This document shows, piece after piece, positions 1 through 12,169 of a DNA stretch of 64,000 nt (the stretch's first letter is position 1; each line of letters opens with the position of its first letter). The position numbers were made by a program, and so were the translations under genes. Below the pieces are notes generated by a model. It was not told the origin of the DNA, did not search any database, and was given only the letters and a program-made list of their open reading frames with translations. The stretch comes from Caenorhabditis remanei (Eukaryota > Nematoda > Chromadorea > Rhabditida > Rhabditidae): NCBI RefSeq assembly GCF_010183535.1, contig NC_071333.1, positions 13,824,587 through 13,888,586 of the forward strand, given 5' to 3'.

Positions 1-1050
1 AGAGCATAACTGTTGGAACATAGCAATTATATCATCTTCATTCAAGTTCCCCATTCGCACCCTTCTGGTTTCACAATTTGCAGGGTAATCAAATCCAGTC
101 AAGTTGAATTCCTAAATATACCATCAGTTGATTGGAAAAACCGAGTATATTAGCAAATCAAATACTAACCTCATAAATGTCCGATTCGTTATCAAAATCG
201 CTGGTACTGCCTAGTAGTTCCGTTTGATTTTTGATTAGATACTGCCTACACACATCGATCACTCGTGGAAAACAGAACAATTCCGATAACTTGTGCATAG
301 CGTCCATTGCGATATCTGTAGCAATATACATATTTTTATTTGAATTTTGTGAAAGAAGAACTCACTAGAAAAATCTATTTTCTCATTGACGAGCATGTCG
401 CTAAAACATTTCATGACCTGAGATTCCACTTGAGATGCTGTCACTGGTTCATCCGTCTGTAATAACAAATTTCATAATAATTTTCTGACCAATGTGCCCA
501 CTAACCTGTTCTCTACTCCTTTTAGTTTGTTTCAGTGCTTCTCTGTTGATTCCGTTTGTTTCAGATATGTATAGATGACAAGATAATCTGATATTTTCGG
601 TATTCTTGAATACATCGAGTAGATCCGAGTTGGCATCTCCCCATTCATAATTGTTGATAATAGGACATGCTCCACTAAGGGAGGTATTCTTTTGAATTGT
701 TCCTGCCGAACCAACTCGCTTGCTGTAGAGAGTGAAAACATGGTCGAACGTGATGGACCAATCAGGCGCGTGATCTTTAATTGGACCAAAGCAAATCAGG
801 CAACCAATTATTCTCGAAGTGATGCCAACTTCTGATTTTTGTTTTGATAAATGGAGGCCCCTAGAATGAATCATTTTCGGAATGAAAAAATTGAAAACTG
901 ATGTATGAACTCACCATAATATTCCTCCTTTTGGGAATTGAATAAGTTTACCTTCCCAGCTATCATTATTAACACCGTGAAAATTTGCTTCAAGAGATAT
1001 CACAATTGGATCCGCATTGTTTTTCCTTGTATCGGCCATCACCCAACTGC
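1..1050 (-). CDS. MATH/BTB-like protein, partial (runs off the left edge)
   Basis: At least five minus-strand exons join with consistent phase. They begin at about 1050 (reading WVMADTRKNN), with donors near 915, 507 and 365 and a last visible exon at about 1-110 that continues off the window. The first part has a MATH-like pattern, with DWSITFDHVFTLYS followed by a YEWGD segment. The later part ends like a BTB fold, with AMHKLSELFCFPRVIDVCRQYL, which resembles the last BTB helices (LADKYxxxxVxxxCexfL). The BTB core between them looks short. Such proteins are usually Cullin-3 substrate adaptors, but that role is inferred from resemblance only. The first visible exon starts at a TTGCAG acceptor, so the true start lies upstream, possibly in the open exon at 1450-1713. 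Both ends are therefore incomplete. Confidence 0.5.
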
Positions 1051-1449
1051 AACAGAGTAATTTTTGATGTGTGATAAGTTTTCAATAAAATTATTTCAAT
1101 TTGTAGTTCTAAAAAGCAAAAACAAGTATTTGAAAATTATAGAATATACAATATTAAACAACAACGTCGTCAAAAAAGACGTCAGACGTCGTGAAATGCT
1201 CCAACTCTTCATGAAGGCGCAGAAATTGCTCAAAACATGGCAGAACTAGAGGAAAGAGACTTTAGAGCACAGAGATGTAACAAGAAGGAAAAGAGAAATG
1301 TGAATAGCCGGGGAAAGGAGTAAATAGATTGAAACCAGAAGAAAAAGACAAAACAATCGGGATTGAGAGAGAAAGAGTCTTCCAAATGTCTTATGAATAT
1401 TTAGATTAGCAACGCAAAACTAATGCAAGATGCATTTTGAGTTAAATTT
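1051..1449. other. probable intron or intergenic spacer
   Basis: I find no convincing exon here. A purine-rich plus-strand stretch gives a 61-codon open frame at 1064-1249 with no family resemblance. The segment is most simply a long intron between the 1450-1713 open exon and the exon at 1050, or the spacer between two genes. Confidence 0.4.
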
Positions 1450-1713
1450 TTAGAAGATTATAAGCAACCCTCGAATTGAACGTCTAGGTATTTGATTTTC
1501 AAGTATTTTGTTCAAAGACTGCCCATAACTGAGAACAGAAGTTTTTCGATCATTGACGCATTTCAGTAACCACTCGCCCATGTACACTATAATCCCACAA
1601 TATCCACCTTGCTCTTGTAATTTCCTGTCCACCATGGGAAATAATGAATCTGAACGAGAAAACAAATCTAAAATAGAACCAATCAAGAACAGAGGAAAAC
1701 AGGTGTTGAACAA
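1450..1713 (-). CDS. unassigned open exon, possibly a 5' exon of the left-edge gene or a small separate gene
   Basis: An open minus-strand frame of 87 codons has normal protein composition; its central part reads VDRKLQEQGGYCGIIVYMGE. It starts with a hydrophobic stretch and also contains possible splice acceptors (TTTTAG, TTTTCAG). It lies between the 3' end of the LACT gene and the first visible exon of the MATH/BTB-like gene, both on this strand. A phase-2 donor near 1457 could join it to the exon at 1050, but the donor (GTTGCT) is weak. A second frame is also open through part of the segment. I do not recognise the protein. Confidence 0.3.
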   Translation of the reverse strand: MFNTCFPLFLIGSILDLFSRSDSLFPMVDRKLQEQGGYCGIIVYMGEWLLKCVNDRKTSVLSYGQSLNKILENQIPRRSIRGLLIIF

Positions 1714-1781
1714 GAGTGCACTGAAAAATATATTCGATTCATTTATTCATTCTTGTCACGTTTTTTGTTCATAATTGAATG

Positions 1782-3568
1782 TTATTCAACATTATCGGTC
1801 TGTTCGAAAAAAATGCGGTAGACTTCGTTCACCAAATTTCTCCAAGGCTTCACCATATCCGCATCAGTGATTTTCATTCCATTCGATACATACGCCATTG
1901 TCAGTCCATTATTTACATCAACTCTGACATTTTGGCCACCGAATCCTGAATGGCCGAATATCCATTGTCCCTGGAAACAATAGAATGAGTGGTTTTTTAT
2001 GTATTCATGAGTTTTAATATGCCATTTTTGAACAAGATGATGTTTATTTGTGTCAGTTTACCTTTGGATTTTTTGTATATTGAAATCCATAGCCCTTATT
2101 TTCCTCATAGCCTATTGCATGGTCATACACATGCTCTAAAACTGGCTCCTCCAATAATTTGTATGACTTTTCCGAGAGAATTTGTTTACTCGCAACCAGA
2201 GAATGAAAATGAGCAAGTCCTTCCGCATTTGATATTCCCATATTTGAAGGCATTGGGAGAATGCGATTGGATAACAAGTTATACTGAAAATTCTTATGAA
2301 CAAGTTGAGGATTATGTGAAGAACTCTTACATCGTCTGTTGTAATCCACGGGAATATCGAATATAACTTTTGATGATGAATATTATCACCAGCCATGAAT
2401 TTTTCCAAAGCTTCCGGATTAAGCACCCCTATAAATAAAATATTGATGATTTCCCATGTACTCCCTTCTCGTTTTCCACTCGTTTTTCCCCCTTTTTTCT
2501 TGGATTTCCTTACAAACCTTGACGATTTATTTCAAACTCATCCAATTCCGTGAGTTTTGCAACTTTCTCATTCAATGTCTCACATTTCAGCCCGATTGAT
2601 AGATTTTTGATACCTGAAACCAATTGTAAGAGCATTCACATCTCAAATTACTTGTCTTCAACATAACAATTCGCCTTCAATCGTTTTTACTCACCAAACA
2701 CTTTGACAAAATCTTGATCTAAGATTTCAGAGATTCCACGTTCGTTCTTGTCAATTCTACGAACAATTTGATCCAAGAGAAGTCTGCAAAGTGAGTTTTG
2801 AATTTTTTGAAAAGTCATCGTTTAGTAAGTCAAACTTAAATTTTTCGTTCTTTTTTATTCTATGTTACATATTGCTTATCACTATCTTACAAACCTACCC
2901 AAATGTAAGTGCATGATACAAAACATCAGATCCATTAGTCATTGGAATCGCTTCCTCAAAAAACTTTGCAATCTTATCCGGTTTTGTTATGTCCTCTCTT
3001 TCTATGACTTCTTCAGTGTAAGCCAGGCCAGCCTGTGTAAAAAGAATTATGAAAAATAATAACTTTTTTTCATACCCGATGTAACGCAGCATCTAGAATC
3101 GTGATATCCTGTTTTCCATTTTTCTTAAACTCTGGCCATATTTCTGAGATTTTAGTTTCATAGTTGACACCGTTCGTATTCTTATCTAGAGTGTGTGCTA
3201 GTACAACAGCTGATATGCTCTGAAAATAAGTAGCTCTAACAAATTTAAGATAACGATTTTGAAATTACTTTTGTTGTAGAAAAAAGAACAGATGTCGTAT
3301 CCTCAACCCAAGGTTGCTTTTTCTCAACATTTCGTAGTCCACCATACAAATTAATCAATAGCTTATCATTATGATACACTGCAAATGATGCTCCGGCAGT
3401 TTCCAAACCGCTATTGAAATTTTTTCTAGAAGCAGTTTACATAGTTATTTTTTCGTTTGAGTTGACACACCTGAACACATTAGCCACTGATTCGAACTGT
3501 GTTTGGACAGTTCCTCCGATGTTGTTCTCGGTTATTGATATTTTCTTTTGCAGCTCCAGATCAAACAT
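1782..3568 (-). CDS. beta-lactamase-related serine hydrolase (LACT family)
   Basis: About eight exons encode a serine beta-lactamase-like protein of the kind C. elegans calls LACT, related to mammalian LACTB and bacterial class C/esterase enzymes. Visible signatures in order are the SxxK nucleophile motif (FSTTKS, about residue 75), a tyrosine motif (YHALTFG, about residue 165), and the C-terminal HSGFGG motif that replaces KTG. The product ends EQTDNVE. The ATG follows an ATTACAG acceptor by two bases, which suggests trans-splicing or a 5'UTR intron, and no signal peptide is apparent. All catalytic motifs are intact, so it is probably an active hydrolase or peptidase, but the substrate cannot be told from sequence. 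The number of this lact paralog is not determined. Confidence 0.88.
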
Positions 3569-6500
3569 TACTGTAATGATAGTAGTATAAAACATAATTA
3601 GATTTCAAAAAAGTAGAGGAAAGTTTTCAAACCGATTGAGATAGATAATAATAAAGATTGGACGTTTTCACTAATCAAAAAGACTAATTAAAATATGTTA
3701 GAATTGGTTTGAATTTTTAATCAAACTGATGTGTATTTGCGAATGATTATAACATAGGTTTTTATATGAGGGAATCAGAAATGAGATTCTTATCAATCGT
3801 AGACAAAACTTCCTTGTCAGTATCTCGTCGGAATTTGGTTCGATAGAAAAGAGTCTAGTCTATAGCTAATTTTCAATCTACATTCTTTTCTTTTCTTTAC
3901 TTATTCCGTCAGCCAAATCCTATTGAGGATATAACATTTTTAGTGATGAATAGGTGATTTGTCCTTTTGTTCTGGTTGTGAATGTAAAAGAATTAGCTGA
4001 AACCAAGAATAGAATAGAGAATGAAAAAAAGTCTAGAAAACACGAAAAGACACTTGAAAAGCTTTGAGAGGAAAATAAGACTATTCAATGCGCTCCGTTG
4101 TTTTTTTTTCTATGGAAACAGAAAGATAGATTATGTCAGTCAGGATTTTATGGGTCGATGAAACGAGCTATGGCTCTATAGTCCTAAGCAAATCTTAGAA
4201 GTCAGAGAAGGCAAAACGTCAAGCACAGCGGAATAAAAAGAGGCAATGAGAAATAGGAAGCAAATCTTTTTCCTCCCGAAAAAGAATAAGGAGCTCCCAC
4301 ATTTGGCAGGAGCTGAGAAAAAGAGCTTGTCGATTAAAACCGGCCAAGAAGTGAGGAGGTTTGACGAAAGTATGTCCATGCATCATAATGCCTTTGAGGC
4401 ATGCAGGCCAAGTATTTTCTCACATGCAGGCTCAGAAAAACACATGTCAAAATGCGAAATATGCCACAAGCAAATCCAGAGCAACAACACAACTAAAACT
4501 GACAAAACGCTTTTCGTCGAAAAAAAAGGAGGGCAAGACGATAGGAAAAAGTGGCGAAAGAGCTTGTAACTTTTTTGGTGGTTTTGGCGGTCTTCTGACG
4601 TGTCTTGGTGCAGTGGGATACAATTCACATGAGAATCAGCGATTTTGACGAGAAGAATGCAATGTTCGCATTAATATATCTTTTTTCAAAGTAACGCTTG
4701 AGTTGGTTGGAAGTGAGACAACACATTTTTCCAAAATTGGATGCTGAGAACTGTGTCTACTCTATAATCGTTAAAATCAAGGTCACTTGTCTGTTCAAAT
4801 CATATTTTTTTATTTTATCCAGAAAAAAATTCAGAGGGAAAAGTTGAGTGGAGTGTGGATAGTGGAAGAAAAACTTCCCAACGGGATGATGTATGACATC
4901 AATACATAACATATCAACATAACATAAACATTATACAGCAGCTTCTGGTCTGACATAGAGTATTCGAAGAAGATGGTTTTGTTTACAAGTTTTGTGTCAG
5001 CTTGTGTTCTGGAATATTCAAGATTAGTTTATTTTGACTTGAATTATTTTTTAATTGGAATAATTGATGTCAGATTTTAAAGAAAGTTATATTAGTACTT
5101 GTGCTTCTGAAATTTTTTCATATTTCATGATTAGTGATTTCCTTTAATTTTTTGTATAAGATTAAACTGTAAATTTATCACAATCATCTACAAGTTGGAA
5201 TACATATGAGTTGCACAATATTTTCTGAAGAGCCCAGGAATTTTCCGCTGTTTTTCATCCCAATTTTATGTATGATACAAAACTTGTTCCACATTCCTAA
5301 GATGACCTTCATTTCGATGTTTTTCAAAATTACGTCTTTTCGTATAATCTAACTAGATTTGGTATGCGCAAATACTGCGTATACCGTTTTATCTTGATTT
5401 TTCCGTACGCTTCCACAGATTCGATTTCTGCGACAAACTTGTTGAAAAACTATTTTTCCGTGAACTTCGTTGACCTTCCGAATTATTTTTGATCTAACTT
5501 ATTTTCTCAAGTTACTTTTTCTGAAGAAAAACTGCTGTGTCATATTTCAGTTTGTGTTAAATGTTGACACCACCGTGTCCACTGACCAAAAATAAAATGC
5601 AACATGAAAATGTAGAATCAGACCACACTAATACATCGATAAGATGATAGCAGAAACACATAATTTCTGGGTTTTCTGACCAAATTGCAATTTGCACCAA
5701 ACAATTGTATTGTAATTAAATTACGTCTTGAAAAAGATTGTTAGCGAGTGTATGTGTGTGTGTGTCCTTTTAGTTTTTTTCCGGTTTATTTGGATTCTTT
5801 TGGATTCTATTCAGCTTTTTGGTTAGCCGGAATTTTTCTTTCAATAATCAGTTTATATTACTGAGCTTTTTTTTTTTGGATTTTTATGAGCATGAATACG
5901 CCATTTTCTCCTAACAACTCCGTTTTTCACCGTAGTACATATTTCTCAGTTTTGATTCAATTTGACATCGTGTCATCTCATCTTATTTCATTCTTCATCC
6001 ACTTCACGTCATCCTCCCCTCTGAATTTGTCCTGACACTTTTGTGCTTTTTCATTCGAACTTGATTTATTGCACACTGAGGAGTAGATTTTTACAATAGT
6101 GAATGGGTTTTTCGTATCATTCAACTTTTCCATCGATCTCCCAAGTTTCCCTCGAGCAGATGTAAAATGGGTCTGAGTTAGAAGAGACAGCTGATTTTTC
6201 TGCTACCCCATTTAGTTTTTTTCAGTGAAGAGGGTTTAAACTCGAATGCAGAAAGTGCAGTAGTCCAGTAGTTCCGGGTTGAGAAGTGGAACTTTGGGTT
6301 TCTTCAGTTGAGTAAGCAAAACTAAGAATTTATATTTTATGAGAAATTTCTCGTAGCTATGTATTAAGAAATTTTCCTGCTATGAGGTCCTTCAAGTACA
6401 TCACATGTTTTCAAAATTTTTTTCATGTTTTCATATAATCCGAATAAAGCATTAAGAATGAATCAGAAATAATCATAATGAATGATTTGCCGCTTTTCCC

Positions 6501-8256
6501 ACTAGATCAGCAAACATTGTTCTTTTTCTTTCAATAAGCTGACTCGCCGTCGTTGGCTGTCCAAAACAAGCCTCTCTCCTTCCAATCATGGAAAGGAATT
6601 CAATCCCCTTGCTTTCTATTTTTCTATATTTTTTTCCCTAAGTACGTGTTCATCTTAAAACTATAGTTGTGTTTGCTGTAGTTTCTCAGAACGGAAGATG
6701 ATAGGAAATGAATAGAAGAAGAGTTTTGATAACAACTAATAAAAACTGCATGCAGTTTATTTCAGCTAATTCGGTTGTCGTATCTTCTAAAAACTTCTAA
6801 GTTGTCCGATCGTGAAAAAAAATCATCAGATAAAACTTGAGATGATAGCACTCACATTTTTCGCAAATAACTATCTTTCCAACATTGAGAAGTTATCTTC
6901 TCTCTTTAATTAGATTTGTTTGGAAATAAGATCACATCATGAGAAAAATCCTTCCTCTGATCAGACATGTGAATGTTTCTCATAAGATTTACTAATTTGA
7001 TGTTTGAAAATTAAATCTCTAAGAATGTTCTATCTAATCATGACAAGATTTTATTTGCAATGTTCCGTCAATTGTTTTCAATCTTTTCTATCATCTATCA
7101 GACTATTTTTGTTTAGTCACCAGAGTTTTGGTCGCCACAGAGGCTATCAAAATAGGATTCACAATTTTTGATAGTTTCCATATTTTTCTTCCCTTCTCGT
7201 TTGCAGCAGAAGAAGTATCGGTTTCTTAACCCTTTTCGAAACTAACTTCTATCCCAACCATTTGTCTTTCCTTGGTTTCGTTTTTCCCATTCCCAATGGT
7301 CTATTCTGCTAAACCCTCCATTTCTCATTTTCAAAAGACACTTGCACTTTTGAATGGCACTCATCATTTTCCCGTGGCTCGTTTCTTGTCTTGTGGTGTT
7401 CTGTGTTCCGTTTTTAAAACCATCCGTTTCTCAAACATAAAACTGGGCAATATAACCCTTTAACCCTTGATTGTAGAGGGAAAGAAAAGAGGGAAAGAGG
7501 GAGAGGAGAGAAGGCCAAGCAGTGGACAGAGACAGGGTCGGACCGCGGGGTTTTCTTCTATCTATGAGTAAATGTACGGGACGGGAGGCGACGGACGGGG
7601 ACGGGTAAACGTCAGTTAGTGCGATGTGAGTGTTTGGTGAGTGGAGACGAGACAATGGTGAGTGAGTAGAAAAATGGTGGAGTGTCTGTATGATCTGTGG
7701 GGTGAGTGCCTATTGCCTGTCCGCTGCGTTTTTTTTTCTCCTTCCCGTCCCGCTTGGTCGGCCATCCTCTCTTCCCGCAGCAGCGTTGACGTTAGAGCGA
7801 ACCAGCCACCTCTCACTTTTCAGTGGTCCCCCTCTTTTTTTCTTTTTTATTTTTCTCTTTTTTCCTCGAGTGCTTTCGAAACGTTTCCTCTTCCATTTCC
7901 TTTTTCTTCTTCTTCATACTTTTACTTTCTTTTTCTTTTTCTTTTCTTGAGGATTCAGAAAATAAATGAGTTTGAAGTATTCTAGGAAATTAGGGAACTT
8001 GGTTATTCTTTTTCTCCTTTTTCATTTCTTTAGATAGTTTTGGTGTTGGAAATAGAGCAATTCTTTCCTAGGCAAACATGAGTAGTTTTGTTGTCTCTAT
8101 TTCCCCCAATAGACGTTTAGTAGCCCCATTAGACCCTCCTCTAACGCTTATTTTCATCTTTTCTCACAACTTTTTTTCTCATCCAAGTTCTTCTTTTTCT
8201 TCTTCTTTTTTCTTCACTACTTCAAACAAATAAACGTTTTTTTCAGCGGTCCAACC
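3569..8256. other. 4.7 kb intergenic region between the LACT gene and the PABIR-like gene
   Basis: No exon chain is supported. The DNA is AT-rich, with a short TG repeat near 5750-5764 and a small hairpin near 5362-5386 (GGTATGCGCA against TGCGTATACC). The open frames at 4246-4648 lack splice context and family resemblance. At 7470-7820 the sequence becomes purine-rich and then pyrimidine-rich and more GC-rich. It contains several GTGAGT-like strings and probably holds the promoter and 5' noncoding exon(s) of the gene at 8257, whose first coding exon is preceded by a TTTTTTCAG acceptor at 8246. Confidence 0.5.
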
Positions 8257-10043
8257 ATGGACCTACAAGATGCGGGTGATTCGAATAATTCCGACCCGCT
8301 GAACAATTTTAGCTCTAGTGCAAATGTAAAGCTAGGAGCGACTCTCAACCAAGGAGAGGACATTCCTCCTGCAAATTCTCCTGCCACTTCAATATCTTCT
8401 ATAATTAGTGAGCAATCGGAAGCTTTTCGCAATTCTCCGTAAGTTTCAGTCATTATTTTTTCGTTTTCTCTATTGAAATTATTTCAATTTTCAGATTCCT
8501 CTCACAATCTCCATTGAGTTCTTCTGCGATGTTCCAGCGTCCGGACATTTCCGGTGAGAACGAAAGACCAATGTCTTATCCATCCATGTCATCCTTCTCA
8601 ACAAATGTTCCCGACTCGGAATGTTCTAGCAGAAGCAGTGTAGATGGATACAACTTGAAGGATTCCACATCAGAGAATATAAAGTTATTCCGGTGAGTAA
8701 AAGTTAGAAAACAGAGAAAATATACATTTATTGAATTGTAGACAGCGCCACAAAGCTCCTTCGAGTGAATCATCAAGCGACGAAGACGCCGATATCAATG
8801 AAACTGAAGCCGTCAGAAAAATCAGTTCAAAGAGTAGCGAAGAGAAATTCGTGCCTCGGGGAATCGATGCTCCAAGAGGAAGAATTGCAAATATCCGTCG
8901 AGAAAGTAGCTGTTCGGTAGACAGTGAAGCTGCCCACGAGCGTTTGGTAAAAGCAGCACAAGTAGTTTCAAATGGCTTCGATGATATAGCACTGGAAGCT
9001 GAGCGGTCACCTGGACCGTCGACAGATTTCCGACGAAGAGCTCCGTCGTTCAACACAATCATCGGAGAGCCAATTAGTGTGGTGACTAATGCATTCATCA
9101 CAAATAGTTGCTCACCCAGTCCAACTCGCCCTCCAGCAGATATCATCAAGCAATGTTATTCACCTTCAACTCAACAAATGGTTCGTCCCAACATTTCGTA
9201 CAGCCCAAGTCCACGGCCCAGTCCTGCTCAAAGTCCAACAAGACATGGTCATCAGAAGCTGAAATTCCAAAGGTATTGTTGTTTTATCAATTTTTCCATG
9301 TATTTATCATGTGTGTTTCAGAGCGGAGTCACCCATCTGTCGTACACCAGTCAAACGTAAAATCACATTGTCGAGTCAATGTGAATCAGAAACTAAAAAG
9401 ATGTTTTCGCCTAGAAGCAACACATCACCATTGGTTACTGACAAAACATTCCCGTATCCAACATTCAGCCAAATGTATGAATCGTCGTCTTCCAGCACTG
9501 AATTCACATCATTCTCGTATGTTCCTATCACTACTTTTTTATTTAATTTCAAATTTTTTGTTTGTTTCAGTGTTCCACATAGTCCAGGAGACCTTAGATC
9601 GCTGAGACCTCTGACTCCAATGAGTAATCTATCTGTAAGCGATCAAGACGATAATTCGTCGAGTGTCAAGGATGCCGTAGAGAAAGTGAGTCAAGTGGGA
9701 CAAATCGGAAGATTATAGACAAAAAAGACGATCAAAAACAAACAGACAGACAGCAGTTTCGCCATCTGCCCGTCTGATCTATTTTGCTTTCACTAACATG
9801 TGCGATGTTATTCCACCATCGACGTCATCAGAAAACGTCAATCGAATCTTTTGTTTTCAGATAGACCTGGAAGACGAGATGAATGAGGATATCACGGACG
9901 ATATTAATATGAATGAGGATGATATCAAAACGGACGAAGACTTGCTCCGTGCTGCAACTGAAGCAGATCTTCCAGATGATGATGACGACGATAGCATTTT
10001 CGATTTTGACGACCAGTCTGATACAAACTCGAATGCTGATTAA
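8257..10043 (+). CDS. PABIR/FAM122-like PP2A-B55 regulatory protein
   Basis: Six exons (8257-8438, 8495-8692, 8742-9272, 9322-9516, 9571-9685, 9861-10043) sum to 1404 nt, encoding 467 aa in consistent frame. The protein is mostly disordered and Ser/Pro-rich. From residue about 160 its motif order matches vertebrate FAM122/PABIR: an arginine-rich RRESS segment, HERLVKAAQ (compare HEREVQTAMQ), SPSPTRPP, KQCYSPS, a run of SPxPSP repeats, SPICRTPVKRK and KKMFSP. PABIR proteins bind and restrain PP2A-B55. RRxxS and RRAPSF are plausible 14-3-3 or kinase sites. The C-terminus is an acidic Asp/Glu tail. A TTTTTTCAG acceptor lies 10 nt before the ATG, so the 5'UTR is spliced or trans-spliced. The identity rests on motif order recalled from the family, not on a search. 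Confidence 0.75.
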
Positions 10044-10602
10044 CACGTTTTTTTCCACTTTTCTTGCCATATTTATTTTATACTCCAATTTCGATCAGAT
10101 TTCAATTTATCTGATCCCCCAACAAATGTCATACCTCGAACCGTTTCTTTTTCAATAATACCGTTGAGATCTCTTTTACCGCCCGATCCTTAAAACCTTT
10201 TGATCCCAATCCCGAAATGTTTCAAACTTTTTTTCTGCAAAGCTGACTATTCCTAATAAGCGTCAAGATTTGAGCCACTTCATGTTAAAAAGTCTTGTTT
10301 ACTTTTATTAGTCACTTCATGTATACGTGAGATATACATTTCGAATTCCTACCACTTTTCCCGTTCACTTTTCTTTTTGTTTTTCCCCCTGTTGACTTTA
10401 CATTCGGCTACTGGAAATACTGGTATGTCTAGCTTCTTTCTTTATTTTCTTGTTTTCTTTGTTGTTTTCAGACACAAATAACGTCGTGAATAGCAATGTA
10501 AAACCGAACAGAAATAAATGTTCATGTGTTGGCTCCTGTCCACTTTTCCAATAATAGATAGACAAGATATAAATTCACATAAAAAAATAAATAAGGAAAT
10601 TA
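10044..10602. other. convergent 3'UTR interval; poly(A) signal at 10513-10518
   Basis: This is the space between the stop of the plus-strand PABIR-like gene and the stop of the minus-strand ground-like gene. An AATAAA hexamer at 10513-10518 is the likely plus-strand polyadenylation signal, giving a 3'UTR of roughly 490 nt. No coding exon is seen. Confidence 0.55.
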
Positions 10603-11973
10603 CTAGAAATTGTATTCATGGATGTCGTCGGCTGTTGCATTAACGCCTCGTTTAGCTCTGGCACCACTATGATCATCCGGAGTAGCCCATGCCAACATGT
10701 ATCTTAAATTCAAGTATTGTTTCCATTTTTCCAGTTGACAATTTATTACCTTCCATTCACTTCAATTTTGCAAACATAATGTTCACGGAAATGAATTCTC
10801 TCGGCAAAGTCGGAGAGACCAACAACGGTCTCAAAGTCTTCTTTGAAACTGAAATGAAATGAGGCATATGGAGGAATGACAACATTGACTTACGCCGTTT
10901 CGACCTTGTCCTGAAGATCATTTGCTAGTTTTTGAACATTGCATCTGTGGAATGTTCCGTTGTTCAATAGTTCCTGTAAACAACGTCTTGTGGGGGGAAT
11001 GGATAAATAAAATCTTACATCAGCCAACTCCTCCATTTTGTTTTGAAGACGAAGATTGCAGCACGCATATCCGTGGTTATTGTAGAAACAACCTTTCAGA
11101 GGGAGTGATCTTTCTGGGTAGTTGTATTCAGTATCTCCCCATCCTGGACGTGGTTTGTGAGTAGTTGTTGGTCTTTCAGTAGTTGTTGGTCGTCGTGTTG
11201 GCTAGAAATATTGTTCTTAAACATTTCAAATAACAGAAAAAAACTAACATGATACTCCTCGTGATGAGGTAAAACTTCGAAACTTGGATATGGATACGGT
11301 CGTCGAGTGGTTGCTGGGTAGTCAACGTATTGCTGTAAATTGCTATGCGTTACGACTATTAAGGAACCTTACTTACGAATTTAGCTGGGTATGGTGGTGG
11401 CTCTTCATGGTATGTCCTTGGTCCTCCATTATAGGAATGTTGCTGCGGGTACTGTGGCGGTGGTGCATGTTCAGGATAGGCTGGTCGTGGTGCAGAATGT
11501 TCGATGTACGCAGGATGAGGAGCTGGATGAGGAGCTGGTGGAGGTGGTGGAGCTTGTTGAGGATAGGGTTGTTGTGGAGCAGGATAGTGAACTGGAGAAG
11601 GTGGTGGTGGTGGCTGTTGTTGATATGGAGCAGGAGCAGGAACGGCGTGCTGAGGATATGGAGCTGGTGTGGGAGGTGGAGGCGCTTGTTGGGGATATGG
11701 TGCTGGTGCTGGTGCTGGAACTGCTTGTTGAGGGTACGGTGCAGGAGGTGGAGGCGCTTGTTGGGGGTATGGGGCTGGAGCGGGAGCTGGCGGAGGTGGT
11801 GCTGCTGATTGCTCTACATAGGGAGCCGGCTTAGGAGGTGGTGGCGGCGGCGGAGGCTGCGGAGTAGTGGCCGGTGCACTTTCTGGGTAAGTTGTCTGAC
11901 TTTTGTATTCTTCAGCAGCGAATGCCAACTGAATAGAAGTAAGCAAAAGTATGGATACGAAATTTGGCATCAT
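10603..11973 (-). CDS. ground-like (GRL) secreted protein with a proline-rich N-terminal region
   Basis: The gene has about six exons. The first (from 11973) encodes a signal peptide (MMPNFVSILLLTSIQLAFA) and a long Pro/Ala/Gln/Tyr-rich tract built from repeats such as PYPQQAPPPP and APAPAPYPQQ. The next exons carry Thr/Arg/Pro-rich linkers (TTRRP, TTTERPTTTHKP). The C-terminal exons encode a ground-like domain: GCFYNNHGYACC, CNLRLQNKM, a FHRCNVQ segment and a YVCKIEVNG segment, ending DDIHEYNF. Ground-like proteins are hedgehog-related nematode secreted proteins, generally of epidermis and cuticle or apical matrix. A TATATA element at about 12010 precedes the start. The open frames on the opposite strand of the repeat tract are shadows. 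The specific grl number is not determined. Confidence 0.9.
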
Positions 11974-12169
11974 ATCGACTGAAGCATTTGTTTTTGGATT
12001 CAGATGGGATATATACGACTGAGTTTATCTTCATTTGAAATCTCGTACTTATACAACGGACTGGTTTGTTTTCTGTTCTTGTCGGTATGGAATTGAGAAA
12101 AACCGAGGGGAGAAAAGAGAGGGGTGTGGAAGAGAGAACGTTTGGTTGCGCTGCTGCTGAAGCAGCTAA

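Noticed and set aside
4246..4648. Overlapping frames of 81-107 aa, one with a CEICHK string
   Set aside because: Three frames on both strands are open at once, and there is no splice context, no start context and no family pattern.
7616..7985. Frames in the purine/pyrimidine-rich region before the PABIR-like gene
   Set aside because: Composition (Phe/Leu/Ser runs) reflects a pyrimidine tract; it is probably promoter or leader DNA.
9686..9718. Read-through of PABIR-like exon 5 to a stop at 9718
   Set aside because: A GTGAGT donor at 9686 and a TTTTCAG acceptor at 9860 restore a frame that carries the acidic tail; read-through would be intron retention.
11284..11834. Long plus-strand frames rich in Trp/Arg or Val/Glu opposite the GRL gene
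   Set aside because: They are antisense shadows of the Pro/Ala/Gln codon repeats; the minus strand has a signal peptide, correct splicing and a ground-like domain.
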